Assembly: GCA_002167715.1 (NCBI GenBank)
Contig: NHCG01000003.1
Location: forward strand, 1 to 34,592
DNA from: Micavibrio sp. TMED27
GTDB lineage: Bacteria; Pseudomonadota; Alphaproteobacteria; Micavibrionales; Micavibrionaceae
DNA length: 34,592 nt
Direction of reading: 5' to 3'
The stretch's first letter is position 1. Each line of letters begins with the position of its first letter. The notes beneath the pieces are model-generated. The model was not told the origin of the DNA. It did no database searches and saw only the letters and a program-made list of their open reading frames with translations. Shown in pieces: positions 1 to 6,499 of this stretch. Both the position numbers and the translations under genes were made by a program.

Positions 1-453
1 GGCTTTATTTCTGCGCCTTTCGGTGTTTTTAGTCCCCTGCCCTTCGCTTTTCTTAAGCTGCTTTGGGCGGATCATTTCAAACCTTAATCTTAGGCGCAGC
101 CCTGTAATGTAACCAATGCGGCTTTTTGTATATTGCTTGGTTAGATATCCGAATTGCTGCGCATCGGCGATATAGCGCTTTATCTGTGAGATGGATTTAC
201 AAAGGTGCTTTCCCAAAGTTCCAAGCGTGGTTTCAATCGCTGCGCCCTGCCCTGCCCATCCAGAAATAAGCATGAGCATAAGCCGCGTGCCTGGCATAAG
301 CCGCGCATCTTTAATGAAATCTTGTTTCACTGGCAAAATATAAGGATCAAATTCTTTTGGCATCGGCATTGGGTGTTGATGACGTTTTAATGTCCCCTGC
401 CCTATTATGTTAGCGCCCGCGATAAAATGATTAAGATCGGTCAAATGCTTCAT
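1..453 (-). CDS. Winged-helix replication-initiator-like protein, C-terminus cut by window edge
   Basis: The minus-strand frame is open from an ATG at 453 to base 1 (151 codons, no stop), so the gene continues outside the window. An in-frame TGA lies two codons before the ATG, which fixes the start. Residues about 50-105 read as a winged helix-turn-helix: a hydrophobic helix (RLMLMLISGWAG), a helix with TLGTLGKHLCKS, then a recognition-like helix (SQIKRYIADAQQFGYL). A basic tail follows. Such proteins are common as Rep-like or regulatory wHTH proteins on alphaproteobacterial plasmids. The divergent, hairpin-rich upstream region with a candidate antisense RNA fits a replication initiator. The role is inferred from architecture and context; a plain transcriptional regulator is the alternative. 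Confidence 0.6.
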   Translation of the reverse strand, partial: MKHLTDLNHFIAGANIIGQGTLKRHQHPMPMPKEFDPYILPVKQDFIKDARLMPGTRLMLMLISGWAGQGAAIETTLGTLGKHLCKSISQIKRYIADAQQFGYLTKQYTKSRIGYITGLRLRLRFEMIRPKQLKKSEGQGTKNTERRRNKA

Positions 454-520
454 GGTTCAAATGCGCCCGCGCCCACATGTGCATAAGTCATAGAAAAGCG
501 TTTGCAGACCTTAAATAAGG

Positions 521-549
521 TTGCATCCGATTCGTTTGGCGCATATACT
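521..549 (+). promoter_or_regulatory. Sigma-70-like promoter for a small antisense RNA
   Basis: A TTGCAT box (521-526) and a TATACT box (544-549) are separated by exactly 17 bases. This is close to consensus and would start transcription near 556 on the plus strand, away from and opposite to the Rep-like gene. Confidence 0.5.
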
Positions 550-555
550 GAAGCT

Positions 556-620
556 GTATTTCGGCAGTATATGCCATCTAATAAACCGCTTTATCGACTG
601 CAATCGATTGGCGGTTTTTT
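556..620 (+). ncRNA. Candidate counter-transcribed RNA opposite the Rep-like leader
   Basis: A plus-strand RNA of about 65 nt would run from the promoter at 521-549 to an intrinsic terminator ending at 620. No good ORF lies within it. It is antisense to the region that should be the leader of the minus-strand Rep-like gene starting at 453. The DNA here also holds a perfect 10-bp inverted repeat, GCATATACTG (541-550) and CAGTATATGC (565-574), which would fold in the rep leader. Size, position and structure match the general pattern of plasmid copy-control RNAs. No homology to a named ctRNA was recognised. Confidence 0.45.
583..620 (+). terminator. Rho-independent terminator
   Basis: AAACCGC (583-589) pairs with GCGGTTT (611-617). 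An inner stem of ATCGA (593-597) with TCGAT (604-608) adds stability. A run of six T residues ends the right arm at 615-620. The T run exists only on the plus strand. Confidence 0.65.
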
Positions 621-1039
621 CTTATGCTCTTTTAGGCGCTTTTAAGCTCTCCTTGATTGATAATCGTTAGAATTAACGTCTTGAAACCCCAGAGTAGGGG
701 AATCGGTATGTGAAGACTATAACAAAAAGTACATTATATTTCAATTGTATACAATTGCACTTTAAAGCTGCACTCAATTAAACTTAATTGAACTTTTAAA
801 ATTCCAAGTAAATATAATGTAAAACAGTAACTTAATATAAAGATACCTGTACTTATTTTGTAAAAGAGTTTAATTTATTCCAGTTTATTCCAATTTGGAA
901 AGGTGTAATAAACTCCAATTGTATTTAAATTACACCAAACTGGAATCATGGAATTGCAAAAGTTTTTTGTAATAGTCTGCGCTATTTGTTAGTCTGAAAA
1001 AGTACAGTTCAGTGCAATTACACTTATAAGGGTTGGAAT
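621..1039. repeat. AT-rich intergenic block with nested inverted and direct repeats
   Basis: No gene is seen here. It contains a 16-bp palindrome CAATTGTATACAATTG (742-757); CAATTAA/TTAATTG (775-781 and 784-790); direct repeats TTTATTCCA at 874-882 and 884-892, ten bases apart; ATTCCAGTTT (877-886) inverted at 937-946; and GGTGTAAT (902-909) inverted at 929-936. The last two pairs are nested. CAATT recurs throughout, also just before the next gene. This is a plausible operator, partition-site or origin region for the HTH protein that starts at 1040. Confidence 0.5.
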
Positions 1040-1621
1040 ATGGAAGTTACAATGAAAGAGGCTGAGGCACTTGCGCCTGTAAGCAAGTCAACACTTTATA
1101 ACGATAGAAAATCCGGAAAACTCTCAGTCAAAAAGAACTCTAAGGGTAGAACGGTTATTGATATAGCTGAATTACAGCGCGTGTATGGTGATTTAAGCAA
1201 AGTTCCAGAAAACTCCAATGAAACTGTTTTGGAAAAATCCAGTATAACGCCCAAGGGTATTTCACCGAATGAAAATCCACTTGAAAACCCAATTGTTAAA
1301 AATCATATAGAATTAATTGAAATGGAACGCCGCCGTGAACGGGAGCAGTTCCTAGATCAGATTGATAGGTTAGATAAATCTCTTGAGAAGGCGCAAGAAG
1401 GGCAAAACAAGTTGACGGCTTTGTTAGAAGATAAAAGCGGCGATAGGGCAGGGGACTGGGAAAAGTCCATGCGCGCACTTGAGGCGCGGATTGCGAACCA
1501 AGAAAAAGCAGCAAAAGAACAGCAAGAGCGCGAAGATAAAATGCAGCGGCAGAATAGGGCGCTTAAAAAGGCTTTAGACGCAGAAAAGAATAAATCATTT
1601 TTTCAAAAGCTTTTTGGGTAG
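1040..1621 (+). CDS. HTH/coiled-coil plasmid protein (Exc1/KfrA-like architecture)
   Basis: This 193-residue protein has a MerR-like helix-turn-helix at the N-terminus: about residues 5-45, with VSKSTLYNDRKSGKLS followed by TVIDIAELQRVYG. A polar linker and a long charged coiled coil follow (about residues 85-183), and it ends in FFQKLFG. The same order, a small HTH of the 'K.TLYR.xxxGKLS...IDxSELxRVYG' kind plus a coiled coil, occurs in plasmid proteins annotated as 'entry exclusion protein 1' and in KfrA-like proteins. I therefore infer DNA binding in plasmid maintenance or autoregulation, not exclusion proper. AAGGG lies about 8 bases before the ATG; a second ATG four codons on is possible. 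The repeat block just upstream is its likely target. Part of its 3' coding sequence recurs at 7,986-8,001. Confidence 0.65.
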   Translation: MEVTMKEAEALAPVSKSTLYNDRKSGKLSVKKNSKGRTVIDIAELQRVYGDLSKVPENSNETVLEKSSITPKGISPNENPLENPIVKNHIELIEMERRREREQFLDQIDRLDKSLEKAQEGQNKLTALLEDKSGDRAGDWEKSMRALEARIANQEKAAKEQQEREDKMQRQNRALKKALDAEKNKSFFQKLFG

Positions 1622-1691
1622 AGTAGGGCAACTCAGTAATTCAATAAGTTATTCCTCAAATACAAATATACGTGTTGTGGAATGCAGACCG

Positions 1692-2093
1692 TTAATTCTT
1701 AGATTTGCCATTTTCAACGACTGCTTTTAAAAATTCTTTAATGCTAGCTCTAATGCCTGAATTTCTAATACTATAATAAGCTCTAATTAAGTTAAGCGTC
1801 TCAGTTTGATATAGCATATCTGGATTTTCTGGATTGTCTTCCTTTACATCCTCTATCTCTTCTATTCCTTCATAAAAATAGCTAATTGGGACATTTAGAA
1901 TTTTACTAATTTCATATAAACGACCGGCCGCAATCCTATTTTTTGCATTTTCGTATTTTTGTATTTGTTGAAAAGTTAGGTCAAGTTTTTCAGCTAGTTT
2001 ATCTTGGCTCAACCCTAAAAGTTTTCGTTTTGTTTTAAGGCGTCTTGCTATATGGAAATCAACTGAACTTACAATGCTTTTTTTATTTTTCAT
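1692..2093 (-). CDS. XRE-family transcriptional regulator
   Basis: The protein has 133 residues. A Cro/CI-type HTH spans about residues 10-68 (IARRLKTKRKLLGLSQDKLAEKL, LTFQQIQKYE, AAGRLYEISKILNVPISYFYEG). The 'LTFQQIQKYENAKNRI' signature is typical of XRE regulators common in alphaproteobacteria. The C-terminal part is acidic, then helical (IRNSGIRASIKEFLKAVVE). It is transcribed divergently from the acyl-synthase/TonB gene set, with 258 AT-rich bases between, so it probably controls that set and itself. Ligand and target are unknown. Confidence 0.85.
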   Translation of the reverse strand: MKNKKSIVSSVDFHIARRLKTKRKLLGLSQDKLAEKLDLTFQQIQKYENAKNRIAAGRLYEISKILNVPISYFYEGIEEIEDVKEDNPENPDMLYQTETLNLIRAYYSIRNSGIRASIKEFLKAVVENGKSKN

Positions 2094-2225
2094 TTTAGCG
2101 TCCTATTCTGATTTCTCAAATAAGCAGTGTTTTTTGTAAAATGCAAATCTTTCCGATAACAACCTATAATAATTAAATTTTTTATTAAACTACCGATAAT
2201 TTTTTTTCAATTATAAATTTTTTTC

Positions 2226-2254
2226 TTGACTTAAAAAAAACCATGGTTGTATTA
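2226..2254 (+). promoter_or_regulatory. Candidate promoter and operator upstream of the acyl-synthase gene
   Basis: TTGACT (2226-2231) could serve as a -35 box, with a poor -10 (TGTATT or GTATTA) 16-17 bases on. A 10-bp palindrome AACCATGGTT (2239-2248) sits between them, where a repressor such as the divergent XRE protein could bind. The rest of 2094-2351 is strongly AT-rich with no other recognisable site. Confidence 0.35.
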
Positions 2255-2351
2255 GTCCAGAAAACAAGGCTCTGATTAAGTTTTAAAAAAATTAGAGAAA
2301 TATAAAATAAAATTACGTGTAAAAAACAACGATGTATGGGGATACAAAGTT

Positions 2352-2999
2352 ATGAATAAAAATATTATTGAGAATGAATATTTTCCAATTTTTGGAGATA
2401 TTTTTCCTTTTTTCACAAAACAGTCACAGCTTCTACAAGAATACGATGAAGTACGAATTGAATGCTATCGCGAATTAACAAAACTACCTGAAATCAATGA
2501 CAACAATGGACATGATTATGATCACAGAGCTGATACATTAATTGTTACATATAAGGACATTGTGATTGGTGGTGGTAAAGTTGTAGGAAAATTTCCAGGT
2601 GACCAACACTTAATTCCATTGGATGACAGTGAGCTTAATTTGGAAAAACAGTTCAAAGATTTTAATTTAGATCAGGTTCCATATTGTGAATTTACTAGAA
2701 TGTCTATTTTGAAACCTTTTCGTAGTCCTAAGCTACTCCATGCAATTTCAAATGAGTTAATACTCTATTCTATTGCAAAAGGTTATAAATATATGTTCTC
2801 GGTCTCATCATTAGCTCAAGCAAGGTGTAACAGACGAAGTGCAAAAGTCTTAGGTTTACCTTTTGAGTATAATATTCATACAAACATGGAAGTTCCAAAC
2901 CATAATAATAAATATGGTGACTTAAAAGTTGTAATCTCAAGTTTAGAATTCCCATCACATTGGAAAGGCATTAAAACTCATAGTATCAAAATATACTAA
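2352..2999 (+). CDS. LuxI-superfamily / N-acyl amino acid synthase-like acyltransferase
   Basis: This 215-residue protein shows the order of conserved residues of LuxI-type autoinducer synthases and related N-acyl amino acid synthases (GNAT fold): an Arg in the first helix (R35 in EYDEVRIECYRE), acidic residues about 20 residues later (D55, D57 and D61), a beta-strand pair with IGGGKV (72-77) where LuxI has GxxR, and E113-F-T-R116 matching the E-x-x-R motif. The C-terminal half is a plausible acyl-carrier-binding region. These enzymes condense an acyl group with S-adenosylmethionine (LuxI) or an amino acid (FeeM-like). LuxI's conserved Trp is not evident and there is no LuxR gene nearby, so an acyl amino acid product is as likely as a homoserine lactone. 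It heads a five-gene plus-strand set; the TonB receptor gene follows after 12 bases. Confidence 0.6.
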   Translation: MNKNIIENEYFPIFGDIFPFFTKQSQLLQEYDEVRIECYRELTKLPEINDNNGHDYDHRADTLIVTYKDIVIGGGKVVGKFPGDQHLIPLDDSELNLEKQFKDFNLDQVPYCEFTRMSILKPFRSPKLLHAISNELILYSIAKGYKYMFSVSSLAQARCNRRSAKVLGLPFEYNIHTNMEVPNHNNKYGDLKVVISSLEFPSHWKGIKTHSIKIY

Positions 3000-3011
3000 G
3001 AGAGCACCAAA

Positions 3012-5003
3012 ATGATGAGACCAAATACACTTTATTTAAGTCTGTATACACTATCACTTTGTTTATTGAGTAACACTGCAAGTTCGAATGATAAACTTCC
3101 TAGCTTGAAAGAATTATCTGAAACCAAAATCACTAGTGTATCTAAAAAAACAGAATCACAATTTAGAGCCTCATCTTCTGTTAGTGTTATTACACACGAA
3201 GATATAAGGCGTTCGGGAGCTACGTCTATTGCAGAAGCAATACGCAATGTACCTGGTATTAATGTTGCGCAAATTGATGCTAATAAATGGGCTATTTCGG
3301 CACGAGGTTTTAATAGGCAGTACTCCAACAAGTTGCTTGTTTTAATTGATGGTAAAACAGTATACACACCTGTTTTCTCAGGCGTATTTTGGGATAGTTT
3401 AGACACAATATTGGCTGACATAGATCGGATAGAGGTTATCCGTGGCCCTGGGGCGACATTATGGGGCTCAAATGCTGTAAATGGCGTAATTAACATTATT
3501 ACTAAAACAGCACAGAGCACACAAGGAACATACTTTTCAGCCCTATACGGAAATCAAGAAGATGGCAGTGTAGAAGCGAGATACGGAGGGCAGTTAAATA
3601 ACGATGCCTTCTACAGACTCTATGCCAAGACTATTGCAAAAGATGAACTTACTAATAGGCTGGATCAAACAGGGAATGACGATGATTGGAAACAACATCG
3701 TATGGGTTTTCGTATAGATTCTTCAAAAACGTCGGATGTAAAATGGCAACTGCATGGTGAAGCATACACCTCAGATATAAATCAAACCCAAGGCTTTCCA
3801 GGGTTAAATGCGCCCGTTCAAGTGACGAACATTGATGGACAAGAAATTACAAATGGTTACAGCCTAGTCGCTCATATAGAAAACAGTGATAAAACAACCA
3901 ATCGACAGTTCTCTTCTTATGTTGATTATTATGATCGAGAAATGGACAATTTACTAAAGTTAAAGGTCCTCATGTTTGATTTGAACTATCAGCAGTTACA
4001 TAAAATTAATTCTCATAATGAACTTATGTGGGGAGTAGGGTACCGCTACACACAAGACAGCTTAGAAAGCGTTATCTTGTCAAATAATCAAAGTTATTTA
4101 GATTATTTTCCTGATGAAATATCTGGTGCAATATACAGTTCCTTTATTCAAAATGAATTTAAAATCATCCCTGATGAGCTTCATATGACACTTGGAGCAA
4201 AGGTAGAGCATCACTATTTTACAGGATACGAATTTCAACCAAATATTCGACTAGCATATTACCCAAATGTAAACCATACAATATGGGCTGCAATATCGAG
4301 AGCGTCCAGGACACCGACAAGAGCTGAAAAAACTATATCTTTTATTGCAAATAGTACTGCTGGCGGTTTTGTAAGGGTCAATGGCAATCGAGACTACAAG
4401 TCAGAAACTTTAACAGCATATGAACTTGGTCATAGGTTCAAAGTATCTCAAAAAATGTCATTAGATACGTCTTTATTTTACAATGAATATAAAAATTTAA
4501 GAACTTTGGAAAATACAGGAAATGGTTTTCCTTCTTCAAATACCATTGCAAATATAGAAATTAGTAATTTAGGTTTTGGAGAGACATATGGCTTTAACGT
4601 TGAAGGTCGGTATACACCTACTATAGATTGGACAATCACTGCTAATTATAGCCTCATAAAATTTAATTTAGATACGGACAAGGATAGTAAAGATACATCA
4701 CTAGCTGCCGAAGAGTTTAGTTCTCCAGAACAACAGGTGTCCATTTTGTCTAGAGTTAATTTAACAAATAACTTGGAACTAGACACAAATCTATCTTTCA
4801 CAGATCAACTAGATGCGTTCGATATTGATGAGCATGTCAGACTTGATGCACGTATAGGCTGGAAGCCATACGAAAATATATCTTTAAGCCTCGTAGGTCA
4901 AAACCTCTTAGATTCATCACACCAAGAATTTAATCAATTCTTATATTGGACTGAAGCTGAGATAAATCGAAGTATATACGCTAAATTAGAATTAAATTTT
5001 TAA
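3012..5003 (+). CDS. TonB-dependent outer-membrane receptor
   Basis: The protein has 663 residues with a signal peptide (about 1-25). A plug domain spans about 45-160: VSVITHEDIRRSGATSIAEA, VPGINVAQID, ISARGFNRQYSNKLLVLIDG, VYTPVFSGVFWD, and DRIEVIRGPGATLWGSNAVN (142-161). A beta-barrel ends in an aromatic C-terminal strand (AKLELNF). It would import a substrate across the outer membrane using TonB-ExbBD energy. The 'RRSGATSI...RGFN...NKLLVLIDGKTVYTP' subtype is often encoded beside YfiR-like proteins and sensor kinases, as here. The neighbouring acyl synthase and diiron oxidase suggest, by inference only, that it may take up their product or a related metal chelate. The gene starts 12 bases after the synthase stop. 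Confidence 0.92.
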   Translation: MMRPNTLYLSLYTLSLCLLSNTASSNDKLPSLKELSETKITSVSKKTESQFRASSSVSVITHEDIRRSGATSIAEAIRNVPGINVAQIDANKWAISARGFNRQYSNKLLVLIDGKTVYTPVFSGVFWDSLDTILADIDRIEVIRGPGATLWGSNAVNGVINIITKTAQSTQGTYFSALYGNQEDGSVEARYGGQLNNDAFYRLYAKTIAKDELTNRLDQTGNDDDWKQHRMGFRIDSSKTSDVKWQLHGEAYTSDINQTQGFPGLNAPVQVTNIDGQEITNGYSLVAHIENSDKTTNRQFSSYVDYYDREMDNLLKLKVLMFDLNYQQLHKINSHNELMWGVGYRYTQDSLESVILSNNQSYLDYFPDEISGAIYSSFIQNEFKIIPDELHMTLGAKVEHHYFTGYEFQPNIRLAYYPNVNHTIWAAISRASRTPTRAEKTISFIANSTAGGFVRVNGNRDYKSETLTAYELGHRFKVSQKMSLDTSLFYNEYKNLRTLENTGNGFPSSNTIANIEISNLGFGETYGFNVEGRYTPTIDWTITANYSLIKFNLDTDKDSKDTSLAAEEFSSPEQQVSILSRVNLTNNLELDTNLSFTDQLDAFDIDEHVRLDARIGWKPYENISLSLVGQNLLDSSHQEFNQFLYWTEAEINRSIYAKLELNF

Positions 5004-5245
5004 ACAGGAGGTATTAGAGGGACTGAACATTTAAATAAGGAGAAATTATGTTTAGTCGATTATTTGCAAGAACAAACTGGAAATTAGAAAGAGAGGCTGA
5101 GGTGAGTTTAAATTACCAAGACCTCTCAAATCCTTCACAATCTGATTTTCAGTCTTGTAATGCAGTTTCTGGCCGAGGCAACAGAAGCACGCATTTATTT
5201 AAACCCAGCCTCAACACTCATACTATTTATAAAAGGAGTAATATC

Positions 5246-5920
5246 ATGAGTAATCAAAAAATATCAAGCCTAAACATATCATCTAGAGCAACCAGAGCGT
5301 TGATAGAGATAGAAGCTTGTGCAAAATCTGCGGCCGATTCAGGAAGAGAGTTTCTGAATTTATGTGATATGGAGGCATACAAACGCTTTTTACATGTGAT
5401 GTATCACTATACGCTAGAATCTGGCAAAAAATGCTCCACGGCAGCTAAAAATATTAATGCACCTGATGTCAAAGAACTTTTTCTACATTTCGATGAAGAA
5501 GAAGCCCTGCACTTTAGATTAGCATTAAAAGATATTCAGGCTTTTGGGGAAGTACCTTCAGAAGAAGTTCCAGATACAGTAGAAGCAATTGATAATTTAT
5601 GGACTTCATTGGAAGGACGCCACCACAATGGATATTTAGGAATGCTTTATGTTTATGAAAATATTGCAAAGTATGTGCAGCAGGATGTTGAAGACTGCAT
5701 TAAGAGACTTGGTTTAGGGTCCACAGAAAAAAGATGGCTTACTGCGCATGCGAAGGAGGATTTGGAGCATGGGCAAGTCATTATGGATATGCTTAAAAAA
5801 CATATTGAAGATAATCCGACAATTGCGGTATCAGCAGCAAAGCAAGCAAGTGCGCTTTGGAGTACGATGATGTTAGATATCATCGATGAAGGATACCAAA
5901 AACTTCCATTGGCAGCATAA
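5246..5920 (+). CDS. Haem-oxygenase-like diiron oxidase (HDO) / iron-containing redox enzyme family protein
   Basis: The protein has 224 residues and is all-helical. Metal-ligand pattern: E86-x2-H89 (FDEEEALHF), E138 (LYVYENIAKYV), then H168-x3-D172-x2-H175 (HAKEDLEHGQ). The E-x2-H, E, H-x3-D-x2-H order and spacing match the haem-oxygenase-fold diiron oxidases (UndA, CADD, SznF class), which oxidatively cleave, desaturate or N-oxygenate amino or fatty acids. The chosen ATG has a strong AAAAGGAG Shine-Dalgarno 7 bases upstream. An in-frame ATG at 5048, also with a good site (AAGGAG), would add 66 polar residues of no recognisable domain; both could be used. Pairing with an acyl synthase suggests it modifies the acyl or amino acid part of a small molecule. 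The substrate is unknown. Confidence 0.65.
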   Translation: MSNQKISSLNISSRATRALIEIEACAKSAADSGREFLNLCDMEAYKRFLHVMYHYTLESGKKCSTAAKNINAPDVKELFLHFDEEEALHFRLALKDIQAFGEVPSEEVPDTVEAIDNLWTSLEGRHHNGYLGMLYVYENIAKYVQQDVEDCIKRLGLGSTEKRWLTAHAKEDLEHGQVIMDMLKKHIEDNPTIAVSAAKQASALWSTMMLDIIDEGYQKLPLAA

Positions 5921-5927
5921 ACAATTG

Positions 5928-5954
5928 CCGAAGGGTGCTTCATGCGCCCTTCGG
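5928..5954 (+). terminator. Strong hairpin between diiron oxidase and yfiR-like genes
   Basis: CCGAAGGG (5928-5935) pairs with CCCTTCGG (5947-5954). The stem extends inwards through TGC/GCG to a 5-base loop TTCAT. It is followed by TTACTTT, only a weak T tract, so it may attenuate rather than fully terminate, or protect the upstream mRNA end. Confidence 0.6.
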
Positions 5955-5965
5955 TTACTTTCACG

Positions 5966-6499
5966 ATGATGCAGAGACTTACAGAAATTATATATCGTTT
6001 GTTTGTTGTATATGCGGCCTTGATAGTCGTTATACCTCCATCAAATGCTGAGCAAGCAATTACACAAGAGTACATAAAAGCATCTTATCTTATTAATCTT
6101 TCGCAATTTATCTATATAGAGAATAACCCGAATATTGAGCATATTTGTATTATAGGAACCCCAGAACTAAATGCTCATGTTACTCAAATACTTAAAGAGA
6201 CTGGATTATCCAATAAATTAAAAACCAGCCAGTTAGATTGGAGCTCTGACTTCTCACTATGTCAGCTTCTATATATTTCAGAAGCTGCTGAACTGAAGTT
6301 GAAACAGATACTTTATAAGGCCTCTACAAGGCAAATTATTACCGTAAGTGATGTAAATAGTTTTATTCATCAAGGCGGCGCTATTGGCTTTAGTGAACTG
6401 GATAGCACTATCACAATTACTATCAATCACACCTTGTTAAAAGAAAAAGGCATCTCTGTTAGTTCTGAATTGCTTGAGATTGCGAGAGAGGTTTTATAA
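5966..6499 (+). CDS. YfiR-like (DUF4154) periplasmic protein
   Basis: From this start the protein has 177 residues. A signal peptide (MMQRLTEIIYRLFVVYAALIVV...SNA) is followed by the YfiR core: EYIKASYLINLSQFIYIE, IEHICIIGTPEL, LCQLLYISEAAE, then ITVSDVNSFIHQGGAIGF and the closing GISVSSELLEIAREV. YfiR proteins sit in the periplasm and repress a membrane partner with a CHASE8-type sensor, as in YfiBNR. The next gene encodes such a partner and overlaps the stop by one base. An earlier in-frame ATG at 5942 lies in the loop of the 5928-5954 hairpin and would add eight residues ahead of the signal peptide, so 5966 or 5969 is preferred. Cysteines are C44, C69 and probably disulphide-capable. Confidence 0.82.
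   Translation: MMQRLTEIIYRLFVVYAALIVVIPPSNAEQAITQEYIKASYLINLSQFIYIENNPNIEHICIIGTPELNAHVTQILKETGLSNKLKTSQLDWSSDFSLCQLLYISEAAELKLKQILYKASTRQIITVSDVNSFIHQGGAIGFSELDSTITITINHTLLKEKGISVSSELLEIAREVL

Noticed and set aside
205-390. Plus-strand ORF of 61 codons
   Set aside because: It is antisense to the Rep-like gene, whose wHTH motifs and uninterrupted 151 codons are the better explanation.
2352-2999. Calling the acyl synthase a definite LuxI homoserine-lactone synthase
   Set aside because: The conserved LuxI Trp and the GxxR arginine are not evident and no LuxR gene is present, so only superfamily-level assignment is supported.
5942-5965. Upstream start for the yfiR-like gene
   Set aside because: The ATG is in a strong hairpin loop and puts eight polar codons before a proper signal peptide.
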